Positions 15,031 to 24,440 of a stretch of 37,105 nt of DNA are shown here, piece by piece. A program made the translations under genes and the position numbers. The stretch spans positions 1-37,105 of the forward strand of contig NZ_JAGGOL010000076.1 in assembly GCF_018614525.1 (NCBI RefSeq). Reading direction: 5' to 3'. Within the stretch, counting starts at the first letter, position 1; each line of letters begins with the position of its first letter. Under the pieces are notes generated by a model. It was not told the DNA's origin and made no database searches. It was given only the letters and a program-made list of their open reading frames with translations. This DNA is from Streptomyces sp. ISL-11 (GTDB lineage: Bacteria; Actinomycetota; Actinomycetes; Streptomycetales; Streptomycetaceae).

Positions 15031-17145
15031 TCAGAACACCGGCATCGCGGTCAGCGTCCCTTCATGCACCAGGAAAACGCGGTTACTTGCCCCTCGCATG
15101 TTCCAAGGATCACCACCTCCGCGGGCATACGTCCACGCCGGTTTGCCCGAGTCCTTGTGCAGGGCCATGACTCCGTTCCGGCCAATGAGGTTGAGGATGA
15201 CCCAGACAGTCTTGCCCTGTACTACGGGAGGGATGCACGGCGGCGTGAGGTCATCGCCAAGTGACCGCGTCCAGTCGACTTGGTTGCCGCGCTTCGAGCG
15301 GCGGCTGAGCTCTGCGCCGTCCAAGGCGTACAGAGTGTCACCCTCGATTGTCGGTGGTCCCCAACCACCCGCGACAGCCCCGAGTTCGGTCTTTGCCGGC
15401 ACTGACCACACCTGATCGCCATTGCTCACCTTGCGGGCTGTGAGGGTTCTGCCGCCGAGGTAGACGATTCCGTCTGAGATGGCCGGGGTAGGCGCGTCGA
15501 CGGCCATCTCGGGTCCTTGTTTCGGCAGCTTCCAGACTTCCTCTCCCGTCCGGGTGTCGACCGTCACCACATTGCCGTCTGCGCCGAAGAGGACGAGCCG
15601 CCCGCTGCCCACGGCTGCCGAAGCAGGGCTTGTGCCAGAAGACATCACAGGCATGCGGATGGACCAGCGCGTGCTGCGGGAGGAAACGTCGAAGGCCCGC
15701 AATTCCTCCGCTTTGCCCATGCCACCGCACGTGAAGTAGACGGTCTGAGTGTCTGCGGCAACGACTACAACAGGGGACGCTTTGGTGTCGGCCCTCCACC
15801 TCTCCGCGCCGGTTGAACTGTTGAGGGCGACCAGTGTGCCGAGGTCGGCTACGGTCACGATCAAGTCATCAGTAGGTGCGACGTATCGACCGAGGTTGGC
15901 ACCCTTGAAGCTCCATTTGGTCTGCCCGTCGGTCACTCGGCAGCCAGTAGTGAGCCCCTCCGAGTGCTGGACGACGACGATGTCGCGTACCACCAGTGGT
16001 GCGACTGCCATCGGAGCCGGACCGGTCAAAGGTCCCCACAGCGGCGGCGGTGCCGTGCCCTCCTCATACTGGGAACCCGTCAAGCGCTTCGCGTCCCAGG
16101 GGTTCGTCGGTGGCTTGCTCTCCCCATCGCCCTGTTCGGAACCCTTCCCAAGCAGCCACCAGGCCCCCGTCGCCCCTGCGGCCGCGACCAAGGTGCCACC
16201 TCCTGCGAAGGCTGTCAGGAGGAGGCGGCGACTGGGTGCTCCAGGCACACGCGTATCGGGGAATGTGGCCAGCTTCCGCGCCTCGACCTCGCGTTGTGAG
16301 ATCTCGGTGGCCAGCGGCCCCCGCCGCCATATTCGTCCGGAGCCACGCGGCGGTGCGAACGCCGCTGCTATCTGAGCCGGGAGAGGGCGGTAGGAGGGGT
16401 CTTTGGCGAGGCACGGTGCGATGAGAGCGCGTATCAGCTCGGGAACACTGTCCAGATCCGGCTCTCCGTCCACCACCTCATACTGCACGGCGGCCACATG
16501 GGCGCCGTCGTACGCTCGGCGGCCGCTTCCCGCGTACGCGAGTACTGCGCCCAAGGAAAAGACATCGGCGGGCGGCCCGACACGTTGCCCGAGTACCTGC
16601 TCAGGCGAGCCATAGCCCGGAGTGACGGGAACCTGGCCGGTGGCGGTGAGAGTGAGACCATGCTCAGGACGCGCGATGCCGAAGTCGATGATGCGTGGGC
16701 CGGTAGATGTCAGCACGATGTTGGACGGCTTGAGGTCACGGTGCACCAGCCCGGCGGCGTGAATGTCCTGGAGTGTGCGGGCGAGGGCCGCTCCCAGCAC
16801 GCGCACACCCGGATCATCGAAGGGGCCGTAGCGTGCGACGGCCTGGTTGAGCGTCGGCCCCGCCAGGAACTCGGTGGCGATCCACGGCCGTCCGCCCTCG
16901 GTCCACGCACCCAGGACCCGGGCGACGCCCCGGCTCTCGACGGCCTGCGCGGTCTGGGCTTCGCGTACGAAGCGCAGCGACAAGTTCTGATCGTGGGCCA
17001 GTTCGGCGTGCAGCACCTTGACTGCGGCCGTGTGTCCGTTGCCTTCCCGCCCGAGATAGACCTTGCCCATACCGCCCGCCCCGAGTACACCGATGAGGCG
17101 GTAGGGGCCGAGGCGCAGCGGGTCGCCGGTGCTCAGGGGATTCAT
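15031..17145 (-). CDS. Membrane Ser/Thr protein kinase with PQQ-type beta-propeller
   Basis: The 704-aa protein has a PknB-type kinase domain at about 14-265: Gly-rich loop GAGGMGKVYLG, K43 (AAVKVL), E62, catalytic H135-R136-D137 (HRDLKPSN), D154-F-G, and SPE at 180-182. All catalytic residues are present, so it should be active. After a linker comes PSRRLLLTAFAGGG with one membrane helix (about 309-332). A C-terminal propeller follows with PQQ-like blades (LVALNSSTGAERW, VTVDTRTGEEVW, VMALHKDSGKPAW), predicted outside the cell. The twin Arg before the helix resembles a Tat signal. It is the last gene of the eccC-pseudokinase-kinase-kinase unit, 54 bases after its neighbour. The ATG at 17145 lacks a clear RBS. 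Confidence 0.92.
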   Translation of the reverse strand: MNPLSTGDPLRLGPYRLIGVLGAGGMGKVYLGREGNGHTAAVKVLHAELAHDQNLSLRFVREAQTAQAVESRGVARVLGAWTEGGRPWIATEFLAGPTLNQAVARYGPFDDPGVRVLGAALARTLQDIHAAGLVHRDLKPSNIVLTSTGPRIIDFGIARPEHGLTLTATGQVPVTPGYGSPEQVLGQRVGPPADVFSLGAVLAYAGSGRRAYDGAHVAAVQYEVVDGEPDLDSVPELIRALIAPCLAKDPSYRPLPAQIAAAFAPPRGSGRIWRRGPLATEISQREVEARKLATFPDTRVPGAPSRRLLLTAFAGGGTLVAAAGATGAWWLLGKGSEQGDGESKPPTNPWDAKRLTGSQYEEGTAPPPLWGPLTGPAPMAVAPLVVRDIVVVQHSEGLTTGCRVTDGQTKWSFKGANLGRYVAPTDDLIVTVADLGTLVALNSSTGAERWRADTKASPVVVVAADTQTVYFTCGGMGKAEELRAFDVSSRSTRWSIRMPVMSSGTSPASAAVGSGRLVLFGADGNVVTVDTRTGEEVWKLPKQGPEMAVDAPTPAISDGIVYLGGRTLTARKVSNGDQVWSVPAKTELGAVAGGWGPPTIEGDTLYALDGAELSRRSKRGNQVDWTRSLGDDLTPPCIPPVVQGKTVWVILNLIGRNGVMALHKDSGKPAWTYARGGGDPWNMRGASNRVFLVHEGTLTAMPVF

Positions 17146-17199
17146 GGAGTGGAATGTCTTCCTGCTGACGGCGAATGTTGCCGGAAATCGGGTGGGTGG

Positions 17200-19419
17200 T
17201 CAGTCGAGAGCGATGGCGCATACGAAGTCGCCACTGGTCCAGACGATCCTCCCCGCGTGCTCGTGGGCGGTGAGGCTGGCATCGAGGCCGCCGGGGATGT
17301 CCATCACCCACGCGGTGCGGTGGGTATGGAGATCGACCGCGGCGATCTTCGCCGGCCCTGAGGCCGTGACGGCGGCGTAGACGAACTTCCGGCCTACGAC
17401 AGGCGGTATGGCGAGGTTGGGCGTCAGGCCATCGAAAGGGGCGTCCCACAGTGGCTTTCCATTACCGGCGGCCACGGCGACGATCCTTTGGCTTCCCTCG
17501 GTCACGTACACCACGCCGTCCCGCACCGCCGGCCTGCCATACGGACGCTCGTCCTGCCCGAGGTCGCCCTTGTCGCGGTCATCTCCGAATTCCCAAGCCT
17601 TCTTGCCGCTCGCTGTCCGGAATGCTTGGAGCGTGCCGCTGCCGAAGTAAGCACGTTCATCGTCGGTGGCCAGTTGGGCCCCGGAGAGGAGAAACGACGA
17701 AAGGTCGTGGGGCTTCCTGGGAAGCGACCAGGACCACGTCTTGTCGCCCTTCACGACGTCCCTGACTCCCAGGCCGTCCGCATGACCGGAGCTCTCGGGC
17801 CGAGTGAGCAGGAGACTGTCGCCGACAGGCTTGGCGGCGATTCGGTTAAGGGGCATCGAGGGGTGATACACATCGTTGAACGGTCGTCGCCAGCGCTCCT
17901 CGCGTGTACGGACGTCGAACGCGACGACATGCCAGCCGCTCTCGCTGTTCTCCTCATCCGCCTTCCACTTCCTGGCGACCAGATAGACCACGCCATCAGC
18001 AGCGGCCAGCGCATGGACGTAAGAGGGTCTTCCGTCGAATTCCGTCAGCCTCTCGCCAAGGGGCTCCAAGCGGCCGTCCTTCAGCCGGACGGAGCCCACG
18101 GCTGCTCCTCCGGAACCCGGTATGGCGGCGTAGATTTGCTCGCCGTCTGTGGTGACCTGCCAGGAAGCCGTGACTTCTTTGGTCACCCACCGCTTTTCGC
18201 CGGTCTTTGCGTCCAGCCCGACGAGAGACTTGTCGGCCATCACCACGATCAGCTCGCCGGCCACCATCGGGGGGAGCCCGGCATCAGTCTTGTCGACCTT
18301 CGTCCACCACACGGCACGTGACGGCACGTTCGCCGGGCGCGCGTGGGATGCGGTCTTCGGCCGAGCATCGCCTTCCGACCGTTCGAATGCCGCCCACATC
18401 GCACCTCCTGCCGCAGCCGCCCCCAGAGCCGAACCACCCGCAATGGTCAGCAGCTTCCGCCTGGACATGCCGGGTACGCGGCCGCCGGGAGCGGACTCGG
18501 CATCGGGGACTTCCAGGGGCGCGGGCACCCGATGAGGCTGTACGCGCCACACTTCCGTGCTGCGCCGCGCTATCTCCGTCAGCAGCGCGTCGGGCAGCCG
18601 GTCGACGAACTCACCGTCCCCGCTGTCGAGCAGGAGCGCCAGCTCGGCCGTGCCCGGTCGTTGCACAGGGTCCTTGCTCAAGCAACGCGCCAGCACGGGG
18701 AGCAACTCGGGCGGCGCCCCGGACAGATCGGGTTCTGCGTACCGCACCCTGTAGAGCAGGTCGGCCGGCTGTCCGCCGCCGAAGGGACCGTGACCTGTCG
18801 CGGCGAAGAGGAGTACGCCCGCGAGGGCGAAGACATCACCCGCGGAGGTGTGTTCCACGCCGGTCGCCTGCTCCGGCGACATGAACGCCGGAGTGCCCGC
18901 CGCCGTGCCCGTACGTGTCAGCCGGTCGTCACCGATGGCGCGAGCGATGCCAAAGTCGATCACCTTCGGGCCGAAGGCCGTGACCAGGATGTTGGAGGGC
19001 TTGAGGTCACGGTGCACGACGTCCGAGCGGTGCAGCTGGCCGAGTGCGTCACAAAGTGCCGCGCCCAGAGCCCGTACGGAACGTTCCGGCAGCGGGCCGC
19101 AGAGGGCCACCGCGTCATCCAGGGGAGGGCCGAGCACGTACTCCGTGGCAAGCCAGGCGGTGGGCGCGAACGGGTCCGCGTCGACGACGGCGGCGCCATG
19201 CTGCCCACCGATCACACGAGCGGCATCGATTTCCAGCCTGAACCGGGTGCGTAGTTCGGGATCCGCTGCGAACCGCGCGTGCATGGTCTTCAGCGCGACC
19301 GTCCGGCCGCCACGGGAACGGCCCAGATAGACGGTGCCCATGCCGCCACTGCCGAGCCGGGCGATGAGCCGGTATGCGCCGAGCTGCTGCGGGTCGTCAT
19401 GGGCCAGAGGAGAGGGCAT
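17200..19419 (-). CDS. Membrane Ser/Thr protein kinase with PQQ-type beta-propeller
   Basis: The 739-aa protein has an intact kinase domain: GSGGMGTVYLG, K44 (TVALKTM), E63, H136-R137-D138 (HRDLKPSN), D155-F-G, and SPEQ at 181-184. A linker leads to MSRRKLLTIAGGSALGAAAAGGAMW (RR at 320-321), a Tat-like twin-arginine motif in front of the only membrane helix (about 323-345). The outside half contains at least five PQQ-type blades (LVGLDAKTGEKRW, VVAFDVRTREERW, LQAFRTASGKKAW, IVAVAAGNGKPLW, IAAVDLHTHRTAW). It is paralogous to the kinase downstream. The ligand of the propeller is unknown. Position in the T7SS locus suggests that it phosphorylates secretion components or a linked regulator. Confidence 0.92.
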   Translation of the reverse strand: MPSPLAHDDPQQLGAYRLIARLGSGGMGTVYLGRSRGGRTVALKTMHARFAADPELRTRFRLEIDAARVIGGQHGAAVVDADPFAPTAWLATEYVLGPPLDDAVALCGPLPERSVRALGAALCDALGQLHRSDVVHRDLKPSNILVTAFGPKVIDFGIARAIGDDRLTRTGTAAGTPAFMSPEQATGVEHTSAGDVFALAGVLLFAATGHGPFGGGQPADLLYRVRYAEPDLSGAPPELLPVLARCLSKDPVQRPGTAELALLLDSGDGEFVDRLPDALLTEIARRSTEVWRVQPHRVPAPLEVPDAESAPGGRVPGMSRRKLLTIAGGSALGAAAAGGAMWAAFERSEGDARPKTASHARPANVPSRAVWWTKVDKTDAGLPPMVAGELIVVMADKSLVGLDAKTGEKRWVTKEVTASWQVTTDGEQIYAAIPGSGGAAVGSVRLKDGRLEPLGERLTEFDGRPSYVHALAAADGVVYLVARKWKADEENSESGWHVVAFDVRTREERWRRPFNDVYHPSMPLNRIAAKPVGDSLLLTRPESSGHADGLGVRDVVKGDKTWSWSLPRKPHDLSSFLLSGAQLATDDERAYFGSGTLQAFRTASGKKAWEFGDDRDKGDLGQDERPYGRPAVRDGVVYVTEGSQRIVAVAAGNGKPLWDAPFDGLTPNLAIPPVVGRKFVYAAVTASGPAKIAAVDLHTHRTAWVMDIPGGLDASLTAHEHAGRIVWTSGDFVCAIALD

Positions 19420-19470
19420 AGGAGCAGTCCGCTGTGAGGAGGTGGTCAGACAGGAGGCGGCAGGACGTGG

Positions 19471-20430
19471 CTATGGGAGAGCGGACGCCGACGGCCACGT
19501 GGTCGCGTCGATGTCGGCGGCCAGTACCTCGGCGGACTGCCGGGCCATGGCCGCGATGATCCGTCCCGGCAGCCAGCCGGGCCCGAGCAGCATGGCTGCC
19601 GGGCCCAGCCCGCCGTCGAGGACGGTTCCGTGTGGCGCGAGGGGCTGCTGCTGCGGACCGAGTCCGGCGGTCCCGGGAGAACCAGCCAAAGCCTCCAGAA
19701 GCCGCGTGGCCGGGGGCCTGCCTGCCGGGTCTCTGGCAAGGCACGCAGAGATCGTCGTGCGTAGTCCTTCCGGCAGTTCACTCCGCTCGGGGACGGTGTG
19801 TCCGGTTACCGCGTAGGACAGCACGGAGCCCAGGGCGAAGGTGTCGCCGGGGGGCTGCGGCCGCCCACCGGCCAGTTGTTCGGGTGGCACGGTCCCTGAC
19901 GCCGTTCCTGGGAACTCGGCCGGCTGATCTCCATCCGGCGCAGCGGCTCGTACGGCACCGAAGCAGGTCAGCCGGGGGCCGTCCGCCCCAAGCAGCAACG
20001 CCGCCGGGGAGAGCCCCGCATGTGTCACCCCCGACGCGTGCAGAGCGGCGAGCGACTCCGCGAGGGCAGCACCCAGCGCGCGCACGGTTCGCTCCGGCAG
20101 TGGCCCGCCGTGAGCGGCCAGGGCTGCGGGCAGGGGTACCACGGGAACGTACGGTGAGGCGTACCAGGAGAGCTCATCCGCCTCCCGTACCTCGGTGACC
20201 GGTGCGAGCCAGGGCCCGGACTGCCGGCCGGCGCCCTCTGCCTCCGCGATGAAGCGTCCTCGGTGCGCCCCGAAGAGTGGGGTACTGATCAGAACCGTAC
20301 GGCCCCCCTCCGGGCTACGAGCGAGAAAGCGCTGTTCCGGGACAGGCACGTTACTCGAGTATGCGTCGAGCCGGCCTATGAGGTGATACGGGCCTATTCG
20401 CCGAGGATCGCCCGGGCGCAATGGTTCCAT
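19471..20430 (-). CDS. Pseudokinase (degenerate Ser/Thr kinase fold), no membrane helix
   Basis: The 319-aa protein aligns end to end with the kinase domains of the two neighbours (start GDPRRIGPYHLIGRL; LPERTVRALGAALAESLAALHASGV), but catalysis is lost. The Gly-rich loop is gone (DAYSSNVPVPEQRFLARS), and the beta-3 Lys is replaced (TVLIS instead of TVALK). HRDLKPSN has become HAGLSPAA (H137-A138-G139), and DFG is CFG (C156). The alpha-C Glu position is still E63. The absence of stops and frameshifts suggests selection for the fold rather than decay. It sits between eccC and two active kinases, so an allosteric or scaffold role is likely; it could also be an FHA- or EccC-binding platform. RBS GAGGGA lies 10 bases before ATG 20430. 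Confidence 0.88.
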   Translation of the reverse strand: MEPLRPGDPRRIGPYHLIGRLDAYSSNVPVPEQRFLARSPEGGRTVLISTPLFGAHRGRFIAEAEGAGRQSGPWLAPVTEVREADELSWYASPYVPVVPLPAALAAHGGPLPERTVRALGAALAESLAALHASGVTHAGLSPAALLLGADGPRLTCFGAVRAAAPDGDQPAEFPGTASGTVPPEQLAGGRPQPPGDTFALGSVLSYAVTGHTVPERSELPEGLRTTISACLARDPAGRPPATRLLEALAGSPGTAGLGPQQQPLAPHGTVLDGGLGPAAMLLGPGWLPGRIIAAMARQSAEVLAADIDATTWPSASALP

Positions 20431-20486
20431 GGACGGAGTCCCTCTTCAGGGTTATGGAATTCGGCGGAGTGTCGATGAGCGAACTA

Positions 20487-23400
20487 TCAGTCCGGTGGCA
20501 GCCACCCCGTCTGAACCAGTGCGGCGCCCTGCTTGCGTGAGACGAAGACGCCGCGGCCCGGAGGCATCCTGCGGGCCTTTACGCTGCCCAGGAGCTCGCC
20601 TTCGCTCGGTTCCCCGGAGAGGACGACGCCTTGGGCGCCCAATTCCTTGAACCGCTGGATGAAGCTCTCGTACGACGAACGGCCGGCGCCCGCGCTGCTT
20701 CGCGCCACGATGATGCTGACGCCCGCGTCCCGCGCGTACGGCAGGTTGTCCACCAGCTGGGCCATCGGATTGCCGGAGCTCGTGGCGACCAGGTCGTAGT
20801 CGTCGACGACGATGAAGGCCCGGGGACCACTCCACCAGCTGCGGTTGCGCAGCTGCTGCGGTGTCACGTCAGGGCCCGGGATGCGGCTGCCGATGAGGGT
20901 GTTCATGTCGGCGAGGTACTTGTCGAAGGTGTCCTGAGTCGTCGCGTAGCCGGCCAGATGCGATTCGGGAACGCATTCCAGCAGGCTGCGGCGGTAGTCG
21001 CCGACGCAGAACAACGCCTCCTCAGGCGTGTAACGCTCGGTGAGCTGCTTGATCAGCAGGCGCAGCAATGCGGTCTTGCCCGATTCGCTCTCGCCGTAGA
21101 CGGCGAAGAAGGGATCGCTGTCGAAGTCGATGAAGACCGGCGCGAGGTTCATCTCGTCGCAGCCGATGGCGACACCCCGCTCCGGTTCGGCGTGGCCGTC
21201 CGGCAGTTCCCGCGCCGACAGCATCCTGGGCAGCATGCGGACCTGCGGCGCATGCGGACCGGGCCAGTTGTCGGCTGACGCTCTGACGAAGGCGGCGGTG
21301 GCCTCGGAGAGATCGTCGTCGCCGCCCGAGGCGCCGTCGATGCGCGGCAGACCGCCCAGGAAGTGCAGCTTCTCCGCGGTGAGACCACGGCCGGGTACGC
21401 CGACCGGGACGTTGGCCGCGACCTTGCGGTCGAGCTCGGAGTCCAGCGGGTCCCCCAAGCGCAGCTCCAGTCGGCTGAGCAACTGGTCCTTGAGGGATGC
21501 CCGCATCTCCATGTACCGGGAGACGGAGACGACCAGGTGCACGCCGAGCCCGAGGCCCCGTGCGGCGATGTCGGAGATGACGGGCTCGAGGGCCTCGTAG
21601 TCCGTCTTGAAGGACTGCCAGCCGTCGATGACCAGGAAGACATCGCCCCAGGGCTCGTTGGGCAGTCTTCCGGCGGCACGGAGCTGGCGGTATGTGCTGA
21701 TCGAGTCGATGCTGTTGTCGCGGAAGAACTCCTCGCGCCGGTTGAGGATGCCGAAGACCTCGGCGACCGTACGGCGCACCTTCTCCGGGTCCAGTCGGGA
21801 CGCGACTCCGCCGACATGCGGCAGCCCGTCGACGGCGATCATCGCGCCGCCGCCGAAGTCCAGCCCGTAGAACTGGACCTCATGCGGGGTGTGCGTGAGA
21901 GCGAAGGCGCCGATGAGCGTGCGTAGGAGCGTGGATTTGCCGGAACGGGGGCCGCCGATCACCAGCATGTGGCCGGACGCACCCGAGAAATCGCGGAAGA
22001 GGGCATCGCGCCTCTGCTCGAAGGGCTTGTCGACCAGCCCGAGGGGGACACGCAGCCTGCCGTTGTGGGGGTACTCGGGCGTGTGGAGGCCGCGCTCGGT
22101 TGACACCGCCGTTCGGGGCAGGAGCTGGTCCAGTGAGGGTGCCTCGTTCAGTGGCGGCAGCCAGACCTGGTGCGCGTGGGGCCCTTGCCCGTCCAGGCGG
22201 CGCACGATCACGTCGAGGACAGTGTCGGCGAGTGCGTCGTTGTCCGTCCGCCGGCTGTGCGCGAAGTCCGGGTCGGGCGCTTGATAGCGGACTGGTACCG
22301 GAGCGGCCGTGAACAGCACGGGCCGACGGTCGGCGGGGAGAGCGCCGCCGCTTGTGACGGCGGTGCTGCCGTCCCGATAGGCGCCCGAGACATAGGCCGC
22401 TTTGAAGCGTGTCATTTCATCGGTGCCGAACTTGAGGTAGCCGGAGCCGGGCACCGAGGGCAGGTGGTAGGCATCGGGCACGCCCAGAGCCGTTCGAGAC
22501 TCCGCGGCGGAGAAGGTACGCAGACCGATGCGGTAGGAAAGGTAGGTGTCAAGGCCGCGCAGCCGGCCTTCTTCGAGTCGCTGCGAGGCCAGCAGCAGGT
22601 GCACGCCCAGCGACCGGCCGATACGGCCGATCTGGATGAACATGTCGATGAAGTCGGGTTTCGCCGTCAGAAGCTCGCTGAACTCGTCGATGACCAGCAC
22701 GAGAGAAGCCAGCGGCTCCAGCGGGGCCCCGGCGGCTCGCGCCTTCTCATAGTCGTTGAGATTGGCGTAGTTGCCCGTTGCGCGCAGCAGTTCCTGACGC
22801 CGCTGGAGCTCGCCGGTGATCGAGTCCCGCATACGGTCGACGAGCGTCAGGTCGTCCGCGAGGTTGGTGATGACCGCGGCGACGTGCGGCAATTCCGCCA
22901 TGCCTGAGAACGTCGCGCCGCCCTTGAAGTCGGCGAGGACGAAATTGAGGGTCTCGGAGGAGTGGGTGACCGCCAGGCCCAGGACCAGAGTGCGCAGCAG
23001 CTCGGATTTACCCGAACCCGTCGCACCGACGCACAGCCCGTGCGGCCCCATTCCCTCCTGTGCCGCCTCCTTGAGGTCCAGCATGATCGGCGAGCCGTTC
23101 TCACCTACACCGATGGGCACACGCAGTCGCTCGGCCGTCGAACGGGGGCGCCACGTGGTGGCGGTGTCCACCGCCCCGGGGTCTCCGATCCCCAGCAGGT
23201 CGGTGAAGTCGAGGTTGGCGAGAAGCGGCTCGTCGTCGCCTCCCGTGCCCATACGCAGAGGAGCCAGCTGACGCGCCAGGGCCTCGGCGGCGGGGACCGA
23301 CAGGAAATCGGGTACCCCCAGGTAGGTGGCCGTCGCCGACTCCAGCCGCAGCCGGTCCGGCCGTACGGAGACGGACAGCCCGCCTCGGGGCTCGTCCAGT

Positions 23401-24440
23401 TGGCCGGGCGCGATTTCCAGCACGGTCACTCCCTGCACCCCTTCCGGTGACGCCAGGAGTGATTCCGGGGGCACGATGCCGCCGTCGAGGACCACGACCA
23501 CATGCGGCTGGTCCAGCAACGGCTGTCCGTCACGGACGAATCGTGAGCGGCCCGACAGTCGGCTGCCGAGCAACTCCTCCACCTCGGGTAGGTCGTCGCC
23601 GAACAGTCTTTTCGAGCCCGCGCCGTCGGCGGAGCCGGACACCTGTGTGTGAGGCAGCCACTTGCACCAGTCCCATTCGCCGGCCGCTTCCTGACCGGCG
23701 ATCACCGCGATCACCAGGTCCTCGGGAGAGTGCAGGGCGGCGAGACCGCCCATCAGAGCGCGGGCGGCACCGCGAACGGAATCGGCGTCCCCCGAAACCA
23801 CCACGTGGTAGAAGGCGCGGAGGGACACGGCGACCGGCAGGCCGTCCAGCGATTGGTGGTGCGCGATGAACTGCTGCAGAGCACCGACTGACAGTGGCTC
23901 CAGTTCCTCCACCGGTGCTGTGGTCGGTGCCACCAGCGGCGTCCACAGCTGCTGCGGCCCCAGTCCGATGCGGACCTGCCCGAAGTCCTTGTCGGAGATC
24001 CGCCGCTCCCATACGCGGCTGCCTTCCGCGGCCAGTGACCACAACTGGTCCGGACCGGGGTGCAGGTAGAACTGCGCGTCCTGCTGGGCCTGCGCTGTCT
24101 GCCAAACCTTCCGTCGCGTCTGCGCGAGGTATTTCAGGTAGTCGCGGCGTGCGTCGACAGCTGCTCCCTGCGTGCCCTTGCGGTACCGGATGACCTGCGC
24201 AATGGCCATGGCCACTGTCGACAGAAGCATCATGGCGCCCATGATCTTCATAAAGGGCTGGGTGCCCGGCATGAAGAAGAAGACCACGGACGAGCCCATG
24301 CCGAGCATCGGCAGCAGCTGCATGGCCATGCTCTCCTGCTGCCCGCGAGGCAGCTCGGGAGGTGCTTCGAGTCGCAGCTCATCCGTATCGAACTCGGGGG
24401 GAAGAACCCGAGGCGGACGCTTCACGACGATCTGACTCAC
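20487..24440 (-). CDS. eccC: Type VII secretion ATPase EccC (FtsK/SpoIIIE family, three ATPase domains)
   Basis: EccC is the motor of the ESX channel, binding substrate C-termini and driving export. This is a single 1317-aa chain (not split into EccCa and EccCb). Two N-terminal membrane helices (about 40-57 and 64-84) precede three FtsK-type domains with Walker A motifs GATGSGKS (472-479), GGPRSGKS (829-836) and GESESGKT (1116-1123). Walker B of domain 1 is intact (VLVIDEF, 581-587). In domains 2 and 3 it is altered (FLVIDGW; FIVVDDYD), as is usual for the regulatory domains that bind rather than hydrolyse ATP. GTG start at 24440 with GAGGGA 11 bases upstream. First gene of the minus-strand unit running into the pseudokinase and kinases. 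Confidence 0.96.
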   Translation of the reverse strand: MSQIVVKRPPRVLPPEFDTDELRLEAPPELPRGQQESMAMQLLPMLGMGSSVVFFFMPGTQPFMKIMGAMMLLSTVAMAIAQVIRYRKGTQGAAVDARRDYLKYLAQTRRKVWQTAQAQQDAQFYLHPGPDQLWSLAAEGSRVWERRISDKDFGQVRIGLGPQQLWTPLVAPTTAPVEELEPLSVGALQQFIAHHQSLDGLPVAVSLRAFYHVVVSGDADSVRGAARALMGGLAALHSPEDLVIAVIAGQEAAGEWDWCKWLPHTQVSGSADGAGSKRLFGDDLPEVEELLGSRLSGRSRFVRDGQPLLDQPHVVVVLDGGIVPPESLLASPEGVQGVTVLEIAPGQLDEPRGGLSVSVRPDRLRLESATATYLGVPDFLSVPAAEALARQLAPLRMGTGGDDEPLLANLDFTDLLGIGDPGAVDTATTWRPRSTAERLRVPIGVGENGSPIMLDLKEAAQEGMGPHGLCVGATGSGKSELLRTLVLGLAVTHSSETLNFVLADFKGGATFSGMAELPHVAAVITNLADDLTLVDRMRDSITGELQRRQELLRATGNYANLNDYEKARAAGAPLEPLASLVLVIDEFSELLTAKPDFIDMFIQIGRIGRSLGVHLLLASQRLEEGRLRGLDTYLSYRIGLRTFSAAESRTALGVPDAYHLPSVPGSGYLKFGTDEMTRFKAAYVSGAYRDGSTAVTSGGALPADRRPVLFTAAPVPVRYQAPDPDFAHSRRTDNDALADTVLDVIVRRLDGQGPHAHQVWLPPLNEAPSLDQLLPRTAVSTERGLHTPEYPHNGRLRVPLGLVDKPFEQRRDALFRDFSGASGHMLVIGGPRSGKSTLLRTLIGAFALTHTPHEVQFYGLDFGGGAMIAVDGLPHVGGVASRLDPEKVRRTVAEVFGILNRREEFFRDNSIDSISTYRQLRAAGRLPNEPWGDVFLVIDGWQSFKTDYEALEPVISDIAARGLGLGVHLVVSVSRYMEMRASLKDQLLSRLELRLGDPLDSELDRKVAANVPVGVPGRGLTAEKLHFLGGLPRIDGASGGDDDLSEATAAFVRASADNWPGPHAPQVRMLPRMLSARELPDGHAEPERGVAIGCDEMNLAPVFIDFDSDPFFAVYGESESGKTALLRLLIKQLTERYTPEEALFCVGDYRRSLLECVPESHLAGYATTQDTFDKYLADMNTLIGSRIPGPDVTPQQLRNRSWWSGPRAFIVVDDYDLVATSSGNPMAQLVDNLPYARDAGVSIIVARSSAGAGRSSYESFIQRFKELGAQGVVLSGEPSEGELLGSVKARRMPPGRGVFVSRKQGAALVQTGWLPPD

